64,000 bases of DNA from Prosthecobacter debontii (GTDB lineage: Bacteria > Verrucomicrobiota > Verrucomicrobiia > Verrucomicrobiales > Verrucomicrobiaceae): assembly GCA_945860295.1 (NCBI GenBank), contig CAMAQH010000005.1, positions 1-64,000 of the forward strand. Direction: 5' to 3'. The number at the start of each line of letters is the position of its first letter. The first letter of the stretch is position 1. Below the pieces are notes generated by a model that saw only the letters and a program-made list of their open reading frames with translations, was not told where the DNA came from and ran no database searches. Position numbers and translations under genes: made by a program. Of the stretch, positions 38,872 to 48,428 are shown one piece after another.

Positions 38872-39345
38872 CTACTTTACCAGACAAGCCACCGCCATGG
38901 CGGCGATGCCTTCTTCTCTTCCGACGAAGCCCATGCGTTCGTTGGTGGTGGCTTTGACGCCGACTTGATCGGGCTGGATGCCAAGGGCGGCGGCGAGCTT
39001 ATCTTTCATGAGCGGCGCGTGCTTCATCACGCGCGGTGCTTCGGCGATGAGGGTGGAGTCCACGTTTTCAATCGTGTAACCTTTTTTGGCGGCGAGTGCG
39101 GCACACTTTTCTAAAATGCGTAGGCTACAGATGCCTTCGATGCTCATGTCGTTAGGCGGGAAATAGAAGCCGATGTCTGGCAGACCCATGGCTCCGAGCA
39201 CGGCATCAGCGATGGCGTGGCAGAGCACGTCGGCATCGGAGTGGCCTTGCAGCCCGCGTGTATGCGGGATTTCCACACCACCCAGGATTAAAGGGCGGCC
39301 TTCTTCAAAGGGGTGTACGTCATAGCCAATGCCAACTCGAGTCAT
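38872..39345 (-). CDS. ispF: 2-C-methyl-D-erythritol 2,4-cyclodiphosphate synthase
   Basis: MTRVGIGYDVHPFEEGRPLILGGVEIPHTRGLQGHSDADVLCHAIADAVLGAMGLPDIGFYFPP; VKATTNERMGFVGREEGIAAMAV. Confidence 0.97.
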   Translation of the reverse strand: MTRVGIGYDVHPFEEGRPLILGGVEIPHTRGLQGHSDADVLCHAIADAVLGAMGLPDIGFYFPPNDMSIEGICSLRILEKCAALAAKKGYTIENVDSTLIAEAPRVMKHAPLMKDKLAAALGIQPDQVGVKATTNERMGFVGREEGIAAMAVACLVK

Positions 39346-39392
39346 AAGGTCATGTAGAGTGCCCGACGAAACTTTCCAGATAGAACTCACGC

Positions 39393-40253
39393 TTACTTTC
39401 CAAGCGTGCGCATCTGGGCGCGGTAATCACGAGGTGTGCTGCCGACGACTTCACGGAAGCGGCGGTTGAAGTTAGCGAGGTTTCGGTAGCCGCAGTCGAG
39501 GGCGATATCGGTGATGTTTTGCTGATCCTCACCGATCATGCGACATGCGCGGCCGATGCGCACTTCGTTGATGTATTCGGGCACCGTCTTGCCTGTGCGT
39601 GAACGAAAGAAACGACTGAATGCGCCTTCACTTAGATGCGCAAGCTTGGCGAGCTGAGCACGGTCGATGTCATCGACAAGATGTTGATTGATGTGGTCGC
39701 ACACGCGCTGCATCCGATCCTGATCACCAGCATGAAGAGTCGGCTCATAGCTAGCACTGGCAAGCGGACGTAGATCCTTGGACCGCGACAGTTCATCGAG
39801 AATGGCGAGAAGCTCGACGACCCGCGTCAACCCATCTACCTCAGCAAGACGGCGCATCCTCTGGGTGATTTTTGTGCGTGCCGCACCACGCACTTCAAGC
39901 CCGCGCGCCGAGCGCCGCAGCAGGCGATGCACGCCTTCCATCTCCGGCAATTGCAGGAAATCTTTGCCAAGGAAGCTGTCCGTGAAGCGCACGATCACGG
40001 CATCCACTGAGGCACCGACGCCTTCATCCTGGTGCCAGACATGGGGGAGATTACAGCCGAGCAGCACGAGATCGCCATCGGTCAGTGGCGCGATGTTGTC
40101 ACCCACCACACGATGGCCGCGACTACGGATCGCCAAGGTCATTTGGAACTCGGGATGGAAATGCCAGCGCGTGCCGTAGTCAGGCCCGTGGACTGTCTCG
40201 CAGTGAAAGGATTCCCAATCACGACATGGCACTTTTTCAAAAACAGGTTTCAT
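39393..40253 (-). CDS. AraC-family transcriptional regulator
   Basis: Cupin-like N-terminus and C-terminal double HTH: LAKLAHLSEGAFSRFFRSRTGKTVPEYINEVRIGRACRMI...ITDIALDCGYRNLANFNRRFREVVGSTPRDYR. Confidence 0.93.
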   Translation of the reverse strand: MKPVFEKVPCRDWESFHCETVHGPDYGTRWHFHPEFQMTLAIRSRGHRVVGDNIAPLTDGDLVLLGCNLPHVWHQDEGVGASVDAVIVRFTDSFLGKDFLQLPEMEGVHRLLRRSARGLEVRGAARTKITQRMRRLAEVDGLTRVVELLAILDELSRSKDLRPLASASYEPTLHAGDQDRMQRVCDHINQHLVDDIDRAQLAKLAHLSEGAFSRFFRSRTGKTVPEYINEVRIGRACRMIGEDQQNITDIALDCGYRNLANFNRRFREVVGSTPRDYRAQMRTLGK

Positions 40254-40322
40254 AAGAGCTTTATTTAACCGCAAAGAACCACGTGAACACAAAGTAAAAT
40301 GCTGTCTTTGCGTGCTTTGTCG

Positions 40323-41525
40323 TCAGTCCAGACAGCACCACCGACGCGGCACTTCCCATGGCGCAAGGGCGGCGCAGGCTTTGGCCTTAAACTCCTGCGT
40401 CAGTGACTCCGGTGGCACGGCCAGATGACATACGATGTCTTGGACCCGCTCTGGATCACGGCTGGGTTCGCCAACAATGCGCACATCAGTTACCTGCAAG
40501 CTAGCGCTGATCTTGGCAGCGATTTCAGAAGGACTCAGCTTTCGGCTCGCGACATTTATGCCTGCGCCGATGCACCGCTCGAACATGAGCTGGCGGCCCA
40601 CGACTTGAATCTCGTCAGACGTCAGATGTTCAGATGCGGCAAAGACTTCACCCGCCAATATTTCATCGTAGCCGAGGCCTACCGCATCACTGCTGACCTG
40701 CAAACGCTCACCCACGATCGTGACCTCAACTCCTGGCATAAGTGCGCCGAGATGAGGCTCTGAAAGTCGCGCCGTTTCGGTGGTATCATAGCTGATCGCG
40801 CCGCACTCACTGGTGCCATAGAGATTGTGCAGTTTGAGATCAAAGGCAGCCTTTACTCGCGACTCCAGATCCAACGTGAGCACTGAGCCCGCAGAGACAG
40901 CGAGATGGACGCGACTCAAATCCAATTCCGAAAGCAGCCAAGCCTTCCACATCGCTGGGACACCGGGTAAAAAGACACTCTCATGTTGTTTCAGCGCCTC
41001 CGTCATGCCTGTGGGGAAAGGCGTGGGCAGCCAGTGGGTGGGCAGGCCATGGAGCAGCGTTTGCAAGACCGTGGTCGTGAGACCGAAGGAATGCGCCACA
41101 CTCAGCGGCGCCAGTGCGACGCTGCATTCATCGAGACGCAGCGATGTTTGAAGCCTGTCCACATCAGCAGCGATTTGATCATAGCTGAAAAATTGGCAGC
41201 GCCGCACGCCAGAACTGCCAACCGTTTGCTTCACCAAGGCCGTGCGTTTGGGTGGCGGAGAAACAGGCACGCGCCGCTGACGATCTTTTTCCACCACCTG
41301 CACAGGGAGACCGCTGAGAAAACCCGCGAGCAAGGCAACCGTCACTTCCAGTCCATCCCCCTGCGCGAGGTAAAATTTACCGAGTTGCGCACAGGACTTT
41401 GCTGGCAACTCACGCGCACGTTTTTCCAAGCCGTGATAAGACACAGGCCCGTCAAGATACCAGAGAGCGACTTCGTCACCCTTGGCGCTCAGGATTTGTT
41501 GCCAGCGTTCACCAAACATTTGCAC
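40323..41525 (-). CDS. AMP-binding (ANL superfamily) protein with atypical P-loop and shortened C-terminus
   Basis: VKQTVGSSGVRRCQFFSYDQ in the P-loop position, LHNLYGTSECGAISYD (A5-like), ends ...APWEVPRRWCCLD before the usual catalytic-lysine motif. Confidence 0.75.
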   Translation of the reverse strand: MQMFGERWQQILSAKGDEVALWYLDGPVSYHGLEKRARELPAKSCAQLGKFYLAQGDGLEVTVALLAGFLSGLPVQVVEKDRQRRVPVSPPPKRTALVKQTVGSSGVRRCQFFSYDQIAADVDRLQTSLRLDECSVALAPLSVAHSFGLTTTVLQTLLHGLPTHWLPTPFPTGMTEALKQHESVFLPGVPAMWKAWLLSELDLSRVHLAVSAGSVLTLDLESRVKAAFDLKLHNLYGTSECGAISYDTTETARLSEPHLGALMPGVEVTIVGERLQVSSDAVGLGYDEILAGEVFAASEHLTSDEIQVVGRQLMFERCIGAGINVASRKLSPSEIAAKISASLQVTDVRIVGEPSRDPERVQDIVCHLAVPPESLTQEFKAKACAALAPWEVPRRWCCLD

Positions 41526-41642
41526 TCAATGCCGCATTCCGTTAAACCAAAAAAAGCGGGGCGTGATAGTGCCAGTTCGTGCAGGGTGTTCAAGCGTGGG
41601 AATCCATCACAGCGCGCTCGTCGTTTTCTCTTAATCTCCACC

Positions 41643-43943
41643 GTGCCCACTCCCCTCCCCCAGCGTATCCTCATCACCGGTGCCGGCATCGTCTCACCGC
41701 TCGGCTTAGACTGGCGGGAAAACGCAGCATCCTTCCGCGCCAACCGGATGAATTTCACGCCAGTGACGATGTTTGATGTCAGCCAGCGCATCGCCAAAAC
41801 GGCCGCACATGTGGACCTGCCAGACCAGCGCCTATTCACCAAAATAACGCGCCGCCGTGAACTCCTGATCGACCGTGGCACGAAGATGCTCATGCTCGCC
41901 ATTCGCGAAGCTTTAGCGATGGCGAAGCTGCCAAGAATGCAGGGTATCGACGCCATTATCATCGGCACCTCAGCAGGAGCTATGAGTATCGGCCAGGATT
42001 ACTTCCGCCATGCGAGAAGCAGTCCATCGCGGCAGCCGGGACAGCTCGCGCGCATCGAATATTATCAGCCCCAGAAGCAGCTCAATGCCATCGCCGCCGA
42101 GTATGACTGGCATGGGCCGATCATCGTCGTCACCAATGCCTGCGCTAGCGGAGCGAATGCCATCGGCGATGCCATGGCGATGATCCAGACAGGCAAAGCG
42201 CGGCGAGTTCTCGCCGGGGGTTACGATGCGATTGCCGAGCTTGTGTTTGCAGGCTTTGATACTCTACGAGCACTGGCTCCAAGCGGTATTCCCCGTCCCT
42301 TTGACGCCGCTCGTGATGGACTAGCTCTTGGTGAAGGCGCGGGTGTCGTGTTGCTGGAAAGTGAAAACGCGGCCGCAGAACGCGGAGCTGAGGCACTTTG
42401 TCATGCTGCTGGTTATGCCACAGCCACGGATTTACACCATCTCACACAGCCTGACCCTGAAGGTAAAGCCGCGATCCGCACCATGACTGGCGCTTGTCAG
42501 ATGGCAGGCATCTCACCCGCCGAAGTGGACTACATCAACTCCCATGGCACTGGCACACCCTACAATGACGTGGCAGAAGCCAGCGCCATCAAAGCCTGGG
42601 CTGGCGCTAATGCAGCGCGAATCGCGGTCAGCTCAACCAAGTCTGCCATGGGCCACCTACTCGGTGGCGCCGGCGCTGTGGAAGCTGTGATCTGCCTCAT
42701 GGCCCTGCGCGGTCAGTGGCTCCCTGCCAGCCTCAACGTGCGTGAAGCCGATCCAGCCGTTTGTTTCAATCTCGTGCGTGAGTTTCGCGAAGTCAGCATC
42801 AAGTCAGCCCTAACGAACAGCTTCGGATTTGGCGGCACCAATGCGACACTGATTTTGAAGCATCCCGATGCGCCCCCTTCGCCATTTGTCATTCGGAATT
42901 CATCACTCGCTCTCCGCATCACAGGCAGTGGTGCAGTCTCCGCCGCAGGCTGGGGTGCAGAAGCAATGGTGGCAGCCGTCACTGAAAATCGCGATCTGCC
43001 AGCGACTGATTTAATTCGTAGCATTGGCAGTCGCGACTGGTCCTGCCCAGTGCGTCTTGCACCGCCACAACCCGCAGATCATCTGCCCAAATTCCCACGT
43101 CTGCGCCGCGCTAGTCCGATCACGAAATTCACCCTGAGTGCAGCGATCGAGGCTCTTGAACATGCAGGCTTCCCGAACGGGCAAGGCGCAGGCCGACTCG
43201 GCATCATCCAGCACATGTTCAATGGCTGCGTGCAGTTCAGCGGCAGGTTTTATCACGAAGTCATCGAGACGCCGATACTGGCCAGCCCGCTCATTTTTCC
43301 GGAGACCGTTTACAACGCACCAGCCTCACACATCGCCGCCTTCCTCGGTGTCGATGGACCCGCAACGACTCTCATCGGTGAGTCCAGCGCCATCATCGAA
43401 TGTGTGTCGATGGCTCATACATGGCTCGTCCAGGATCTCGTCGATCATGTGCTCGTCATCGGAGCCGAGGAGTGCGACTGGGTCTCGGCTGAGGCTGCCA
43501 CTTATTACCATCCTGATCTGAAAATCTCTGAAGGTGCAGGCGCACTGCTGCTCTCACTCAGCGATGTCGGTCTAAAGCTCAGCTACAGCAAAGCGCATGC
43601 TTTTCATGATGAAGCGCAACACGTGGAGAGGCTGCATGAGTTAGTACAGAGCACCGGCTTCAGCCAGTTCTCCGAGCGCGTGACCGCAGAATCTGGCATC
43701 GCCATTCTTGATGCGGCTGAGATCCGTGCGCAGGCAACCTTCAAAGAACCGTCTGAAGCCGGTGCTCCGAACGAAAATCCGCTCCGTCCACGCGCGGTGC
43801 TCGGGGAGTGCATGGGCGCTGGTGGAGCCTTGCAGCTCGTGCTCGCCGCTCGATTGGCTGGAGAGCGACAAAGCCCCGTGCAGGTGCTCTTGCCCGGCAG
43901 TATGAGCGCCGCCTATACAGCGACGGTTGGCGATGATTTGTAA
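41643..43943 (+). CDS. Fused beta-ketoacyl synthase: canonical KS followed by degenerate KS/CLF-like half
   Basis: KS1: VVTNACASGANAIGDAM (Cys), NSHGTGTPYND (His), KSAMGHLLGGAGAVEA (His). KS2: TTLIGESSAIIECVSMAH, VIGAEECDWVSAEAATYYHPDLKISEGAGALLLS, VLGECMGAGGALQL. Start GTG 41643 is in frame with the 40983 ORF. Confidence 0.85.
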   Translation: MPTPLPQRILITGAGIVSPLGLDWRENAASFRANRMNFTPVTMFDVSQRIAKTAAHVDLPDQRLFTKITRRRELLIDRGTKMLMLAIREALAMAKLPRMQGIDAIIIGTSAGAMSIGQDYFRHARSSPSRQPGQLARIEYYQPQKQLNAIAAEYDWHGPIIVVTNACASGANAIGDAMAMIQTGKARRVLAGGYDAIAELVFAGFDTLRALAPSGIPRPFDAARDGLALGEGAGVVLLESENAAAERGAEALCHAAGYATATDLHHLTQPDPEGKAAIRTMTGACQMAGISPAEVDYINSHGTGTPYNDVAEASAIKAWAGANAARIAVSSTKSAMGHLLGGAGAVEAVICLMALRGQWLPASLNVREADPAVCFNLVREFREVSIKSALTNSFGFGGTNATLILKHPDAPPSPFVIRNSSLALRITGSGAVSAAGWGAEAMVAAVTENRDLPATDLIRSIGSRDWSCPVRLAPPQPADHLPKFPRLRRASPITKFTLSAAIEALEHAGFPNGQGAGRLGIIQHMFNGCVQFSGRFYHEVIETPILASPLIFPETVYNAPASHIAAFLGVDGPATTLIGESSAIIECVSMAHTWLVQDLVDHVLVIGAEECDWVSAEAATYYHPDLKISEGAGALLLSLSDVGLKLSYSKAHAFHDEAQHVERLHELVQSTGFSQFSERVTAESGIAILDAAEIRAQATFKEPSEAGAPNENPLRPRAVLGECMGAGGALQLVLAARLAGERQSPVQVLLPGSMSAAYTATVGDDL

Positions 43944-43986
43944 TAGTTGCCGACTCAACCACGTCTCTGATCAACCACCTCAAACC

Positions 43987-45123
43987 ATGTCCAAATCAAG
44001 CCCATATCTTCTCCTCTTCCTCGCTTTCGCCAGCATCGCCTCAGCTCAAAAAGCACCGGACGTCTCCAAGCTCGATCCGGCGATGGGCGTCAACAAAAAG
44101 GCCTCTGATAATCTCGAATGGCATGATGTGACGAAGTGGGGTGTCGAAGGTCGCATCCTGCCTGAGCAGACGCGGCTGCGCTGGTTTGACCGCCTGCCTG
44201 CCAGTGCTGAGAAAAGCGTCACGCCAGCCGTGTGGAGCCTGAGCCGCGACAGCTCGGGCATGATGGTTCGCTTCAAGACCGATGCCACAGCCATCAGTGT
44301 GCATTACAAGCTGAGCAAAGACCGCCTCGCCCAGCCGCACATGCCAGCCACAGGCGTCAGCGGTGTGGATCTCTATGCTCGTGATACTGACGGCAAATGG
44401 AAATGGGTGATGGTCACCAAACCTGCCACTCAAGAAGTGAAGGCTGAGATCATCAAAGATCTGGCTCCTGGTGAGCGTGAATACGCTGCGTATCTACCAC
44501 TCTACAACGGCGTTGAGTTCATGAGCATCGGCGTCGCCAAAGGTTCTAAGTTTGAAGAGCTGGCCCCACGCGAAAAGCCTGTCGTTTTCTACGGCACCAG
44601 CATCACGCATGGAGCCTGCGCCAGCCGTCCAGGCATGGTTCACACAGGTATCCTCGGTCGCAAACTCGACATGCCCGTCGTAAATCTTGGGTTCTCCGGC
44701 AATGGCCGCATGGACAAGGCCGTGGGCGATTATCTCGTGCAGGTGGATGCCGCTGCGTATGTCATCGACTGCCTGCCCAACATGGGACCTGCGGATGTCG
44801 CTGCGAAGTGCGTGCCGCTCGTCAAACAACTCCGCGCGGCCAAGCCTGAGACGCCGATCGTGCTCGTCGAAGATCGCCGCAACACCAATGACTGGATACT
44901 CCCAGCAAGAAACAAGCATCACACCGACAACCACGCCGCGCTCAAAGCAGCGTATGAAACGCTGCTCAAAGACGGCGTAAAGAACCTGTCCTACATCCCC
45001 GGTGACAGCCTCTACGGCACCGACACTGAAGGCGCGACCGATGCCTCCCACGCCAGCGACCTCGGCTTCATGCGCCAAGCGGAGATCTTTGAGCCAGTGC
45101 TGCGGAAAGCTCTGGGGAAATAG
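43987..45123 (+). CDS. SGNH/GDSL hydrolase family protein, exported
   Basis: MSKSSPYLLLFLAFASIASAQ signal peptide; KPVVFYGTSITHGACASRPGMVH; VNLGFSGNGRMD; start trimmed from 43927. Confidence 0.9.
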   Translation: MSKSSPYLLLFLAFASIASAQKAPDVSKLDPAMGVNKKASDNLEWHDVTKWGVEGRILPEQTRLRWFDRLPASAEKSVTPAVWSLSRDSSGMMVRFKTDATAISVHYKLSKDRLAQPHMPATGVSGVDLYARDTDGKWKWVMVTKPATQEVKAEIIKDLAPGEREYAAYLPLYNGVEFMSIGVAKGSKFEELAPREKPVVFYGTSITHGACASRPGMVHTGILGRKLDMPVVNLGFSGNGRMDKAVGDYLVQVDAAAYVIDCLPNMGPADVAAKCVPLVKQLRAAKPETPIVLVEDRRNTNDWILPARNKHHTDNHAALKAAYETLLKDGVKNLSYIPGDSLYGTDTEGATDASHASDLGFMRQAEIFEPVLRKALGK

Positions 45124-45136
45124 GTGACGGCTCATC

Positions 45137-45203
45137 GTTCGTAGTTCCGCCTTCAGGCGGCTTCTTTGAATCTCAATAACGGGCTAAAGGCCGAACTACG
45201 AAC
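45137..45203. repeat. REP-like imperfect palindrome between convergent genes
   Basis: GTTCGTAGTTCCGCCTTCAGGCGG (45137..45160) and CGGGCTAAAGGCCGAACTACGAAC (45180..45203): outer arms GTTCGTAGTTC/GAACTACGAAC are perfect inverse complements, with a smaller CCGCCTTCAGGCGG palindrome in the left arm. Confidence 0.75.
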
Positions 45204-46130
45204 TCAGGCTCGCGGATGCGCGGCCTGATAAACTTCCTTCATCCGCTGAGTCGAGACATGGGTGTAGATCTGCGTGGTGCTCAGGCTCGCATGGCCGAGT
45301 AGTTCCTGCACGCTGCGCAGATCAGCGCCGTTGTTCAGCAGATGGGTGGCGAAGCTGTGACGAAGTTTGTGCGGCGTGACGTGGATGGGCATGCCGCTGG
45401 CTTTCCAGTACTTGTCCACCACATCAGCGAGTGCCTGACCCGTGATGCGCTTCTTGAGCTTGCTGAGAAAAAGCGGCCCGCCATGCACACCCGCCTTTTG
45501 CCGATATTGCTGAATCGCGAGCATGGCATGAGATCCCACGGGCAGCAGGCGCTCTTTGCGGCCTTTACCGATCACACGCACGGTGTCGCTGTAGGCATCC
45601 ACATCTTCGACATTGATGGAAGCAAGCTCGGCTAAACGCATCCCAGTGGAGTAAAACAACTCTAGGATCGCTACATCGCGCTCCGGTCCCCATTCAGGCG
45701 AGCGCGGACTCTTCGGCAGCGACAGTGGCAGCGCCAGCATCTCCAGAACTTGCGTGAGCGTGAGCACGACAGGCAGTTTCTTTTCCTGCTTCGGCAGTTG
45801 GACATCCAGCAGCGGATTCGTCGTCCAGCCTTGGCGTCTCGTGAGCCATTTGAAAAAGGAACGCAGCGCCGCGAAGTGCAGTCGGATCGTCGACCGCTCT
45901 AAGTCGCGCTTCATCATCTCGAACAGATACTTGCGAAAATCACCCGCCGTCAGCGCCTGCCAATTCGTGAAGCCCGTGTGCCGCTGCCGGAACTCAGACA
46001 GCGCGTGATCATAAAGATCCAGCGTGCGTGGTGAAGAGCGCCGTTCCACCTCCATGAACTCGATGAAGCCCGCTGAGAGCGGATCGTCTGGGAGCTTGGT
46101 TGGAGTTTTAGCAACGGTGGCGCGTTTCAC
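45204..46130 (-). CDS. xerC: Tyrosine recombinase XerC/XerD family (start uncertain)
   Basis: STGMRLAELASINVEDVD, GKGRKERLLPVG, HVTPHKLRHSFATHLLNNGADLRSVQELLGHASLSTTQIYTHVS. Track start 46217 lies inside rnpB; GTG at 46130 is one in-frame alternative. Confidence 0.88.
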   Translation of the reverse strand: MKRATVAKTPTKLPDDPLSAGFIEFMEVERRSSPRTLDLYDHALSEFRQRHTGFTNWQALTAGDFRKYLFEMMKRDLERSTIRLHFAALRSFFKWLTRRQGWTTNPLLDVQLPKQEKKLPVVLTLTQVLEMLALPLSLPKSPRSPEWGPERDVAILELFYSTGMRLAELASINVEDVDAYSDTVRVIGKGRKERLLPVGSHAMLAIQQYRQKAGVHGGPLFLSKLKKRITGQALADVVDKYWKASGMPIHVTPHKLRHSFATHLLNNGADLRSVQELLGHASLSTTQIYTHVSTQRMKEVYQAAHPRA

Positions 46131-46154
46131 CTTGAAATCGGGAAAAAAGAAAAG

Positions 46155-46590
<436 letters not shown>

Positions 46591-46641
46591 TAATGCTTAA
46601 AACAAAAATGAGAAAGCCGAAAGCAGAGATTCAGGCCATGG

Positions 46642-48105
46642 TTACTTCTTCTTGCCTTTGCCTTTACCCTTCTTGGCATCGCCTTCCCCCGTGTTGGCTT
46701 CCATCAAATCAGGCAGCGGGAGGTAGTCCCAGTCGAGGATCATTTTTTTGGCGAGGGCGGCGCGGAGTTCACGCTCGGTGGCTGCGAGTGAGGGGTGGCC
46801 GCTGAGGTTGTTCAGCTCGGAAGGATCAGCTTCGAGGTCGTAGAGCTCATAGACGGGGCGCGGCGTTTTGAAATAGGTGGCGCTCATGCCGGGTGAGAGT
46901 TTGCCAGCAGCGTTGGCCTCCTGCATTTGCTTCCAGGCCTGACCTCCGGCGGAATCGACAGGCGAATAAGGAATCCATGGCGTGCAGTTGTAGATGAACT
47001 TGAAGTGATCACTGCGGACGGCGCGGGCGAGGTCGTAGCCGGCATTCGTCATGCCGGCCTGCACCGGAGCGGAGCCATGCGGGCCACGCTCGACGAAGAG
47101 GTGCTTCCGTGGCGTATGCGCTTCGCTTTTGAGCAAGGGCAGAAAGCTCACGCCACTCATTTTAGAGCCAGCTTCGAGTCCTGCGGCAGCAAGCAGAGTC
47201 GGAGCAAGGTCCTCCGCACTGATGAGGACCCGCGAGTCGCCACCGGGCTTCACCACACCGGGCCAGCGGACAAGGAAAGGCACGTTCGAACCGGGATCGT
47301 AGAGCGAACCTTTGCCGTGCGGCATGGCCATGCCGTTGTCGCCGCAGAAGACGATGAGCGTGCTGTCCATGAGGCCGCGTTTTTTGAGCACGTCGAGCAC
47401 GTCCGCCACGGTGCGGTCCACACGGTTCACCTCGGCGCAGTAGTCGGCGAGTTGCTCGCGCACGCCGGGCAGATCGGGCCAATGCGCGGGCACTTTTAGC
47501 GAGGCCGGATCAGGACGAAACTCGGCGGGGGCATTCCAAACGTGATGCGGGTCGCTGAAGTTCGCCCACATGAAGAAGGGCTTATCTGCGGGCTTCTTAT
47601 CGAGGAAAGCTGAGACTTGTGCTGCCACTTCAGCATCGCCGCATTGATTCAGCGAGTCCACGCGGTCGATGAAGCTCTTCAACTGATGCTCCTGGAAAAC
47701 CTTTGCCGTCGTCGCACCCGATTTATTGGAGCCGTCGAGGTGAAAGCTGCGTCCGCAGACACCGGTGAAGTAGCCGCCTTTATCGCGCAGCAACTCTAGC
47801 AGCGTGATCTCATCTCGCGGCAGCGGTGCGGAGAATCGTGTCATGCGGGCAGCCACGGGCGAGCGACCTGTCATCAGCGTTGCACGCGATGGAACGCACT
47901 GGGGTGCACCTGTGAAGAAGCGGTGGAACTTCATGCCCTCCGCCGCGAGTTGGTCGAGTGTCGGCGTCTTGACATTCCTATCGCCGTAAGCGCTCAAGAA
48001 GGGGTAGCTGTGATCGTCGCTGAGTAGAAAGAGTATGTTCGGCTTTGCCGCGAAAGACGAAGCGGCGAGGACGAATAACGAAAGGAGGATGAGGAGGTGC
48101 TTCAT
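46642..48105 (-). CDS. Sulfatase (iduronate-sulfatase-like), exported
   Basis: KPNILFLLSDDHSYPFLSAYGDRNVKTPTLDQLAAEG; FTGAPQCVPSRATLMTGRSP (C-x-P-S-R); C-terminal DAKKGKGKGKKK. Confidence 0.95.
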   Translation of the reverse strand: MKHLLILLSLFVLAASSFAAKPNILFLLSDDHSYPFLSAYGDRNVKTPTLDQLAAEGMKFHRFFTGAPQCVPSRATLMTGRSPVAARMTRFSAPLPRDEITLLELLRDKGGYFTGVCGRSFHLDGSNKSGATTAKVFQEHQLKSFIDRVDSLNQCGDAEVAAQVSAFLDKKPADKPFFMWANFSDPHHVWNAPAEFRPDPASLKVPAHWPDLPGVREQLADYCAEVNRVDRTVADVLDVLKKRGLMDSTLIVFCGDNGMAMPHGKGSLYDPGSNVPFLVRWPGVVKPGGDSRVLISAEDLAPTLLAAAGLEAGSKMSGVSFLPLLKSEAHTPRKHLFVERGPHGSAPVQAGMTNAGYDLARAVRSDHFKFIYNCTPWIPYSPVDSAGGQAWKQMQEANAAGKLSPGMSATYFKTPRPVYELYDLEADPSELNNLSGHPSLAATERELRAALAKKMILDWDYLPLPDLMEANTGEGDAKKGKGKGKKK

Positions 48106-48181
48106 GCTGTGATAAAACGCGGCGAAGCATCTGAGATTTCGGCAAGCTTAGAGTAGCCAATTATCGTTCAACGGAGCACAG

Positions 48182-48201
48182 CGGCCTCAACAACTGCAAA
48201 C
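48182..48201 (-). repeat. Single-arm copy of the decamer element (GTTTGCAGTT GTTGAGGCCG)
   Basis: cggcctcaac aactgcaaac; same adjacent word pair as at 7819..7838 and 21933..21949. Confidence 0.45.
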
Positions 48202-48428
48202 GGCCGCCCTGCGCCACCCGCCATAGCCTTCAATCCTGACCTTCCCGCCACGAACTCGTCGAACACCTCAGCGGGGATGCGCAGCCAGCTCAATGGCACT
48301 CAAAGCCCTGATCGAGTGCCATCGTCACGCTCGCCGCAGCGCAGATTGAAAGCGTGACACCCATGCCGCCGCTCACGGATCTCAGGCGAGTAGGCTGCGC
48401 CCTGCTATCTGTCGATAATCCCTACCTG

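Noticed and set aside
40983-41642. First 220 codons of the 986-aa plus-strand ORF
   Set aside because: Mostly antisense to the AMP-binding gene; KS homology begins just after GTG 41643.
48295-48320. GGCACTC...GAGTGCC hairpin as a terminator
   Set aside because: 7-bp stem with a 12-nt loop and no T-tract; weak evidence.
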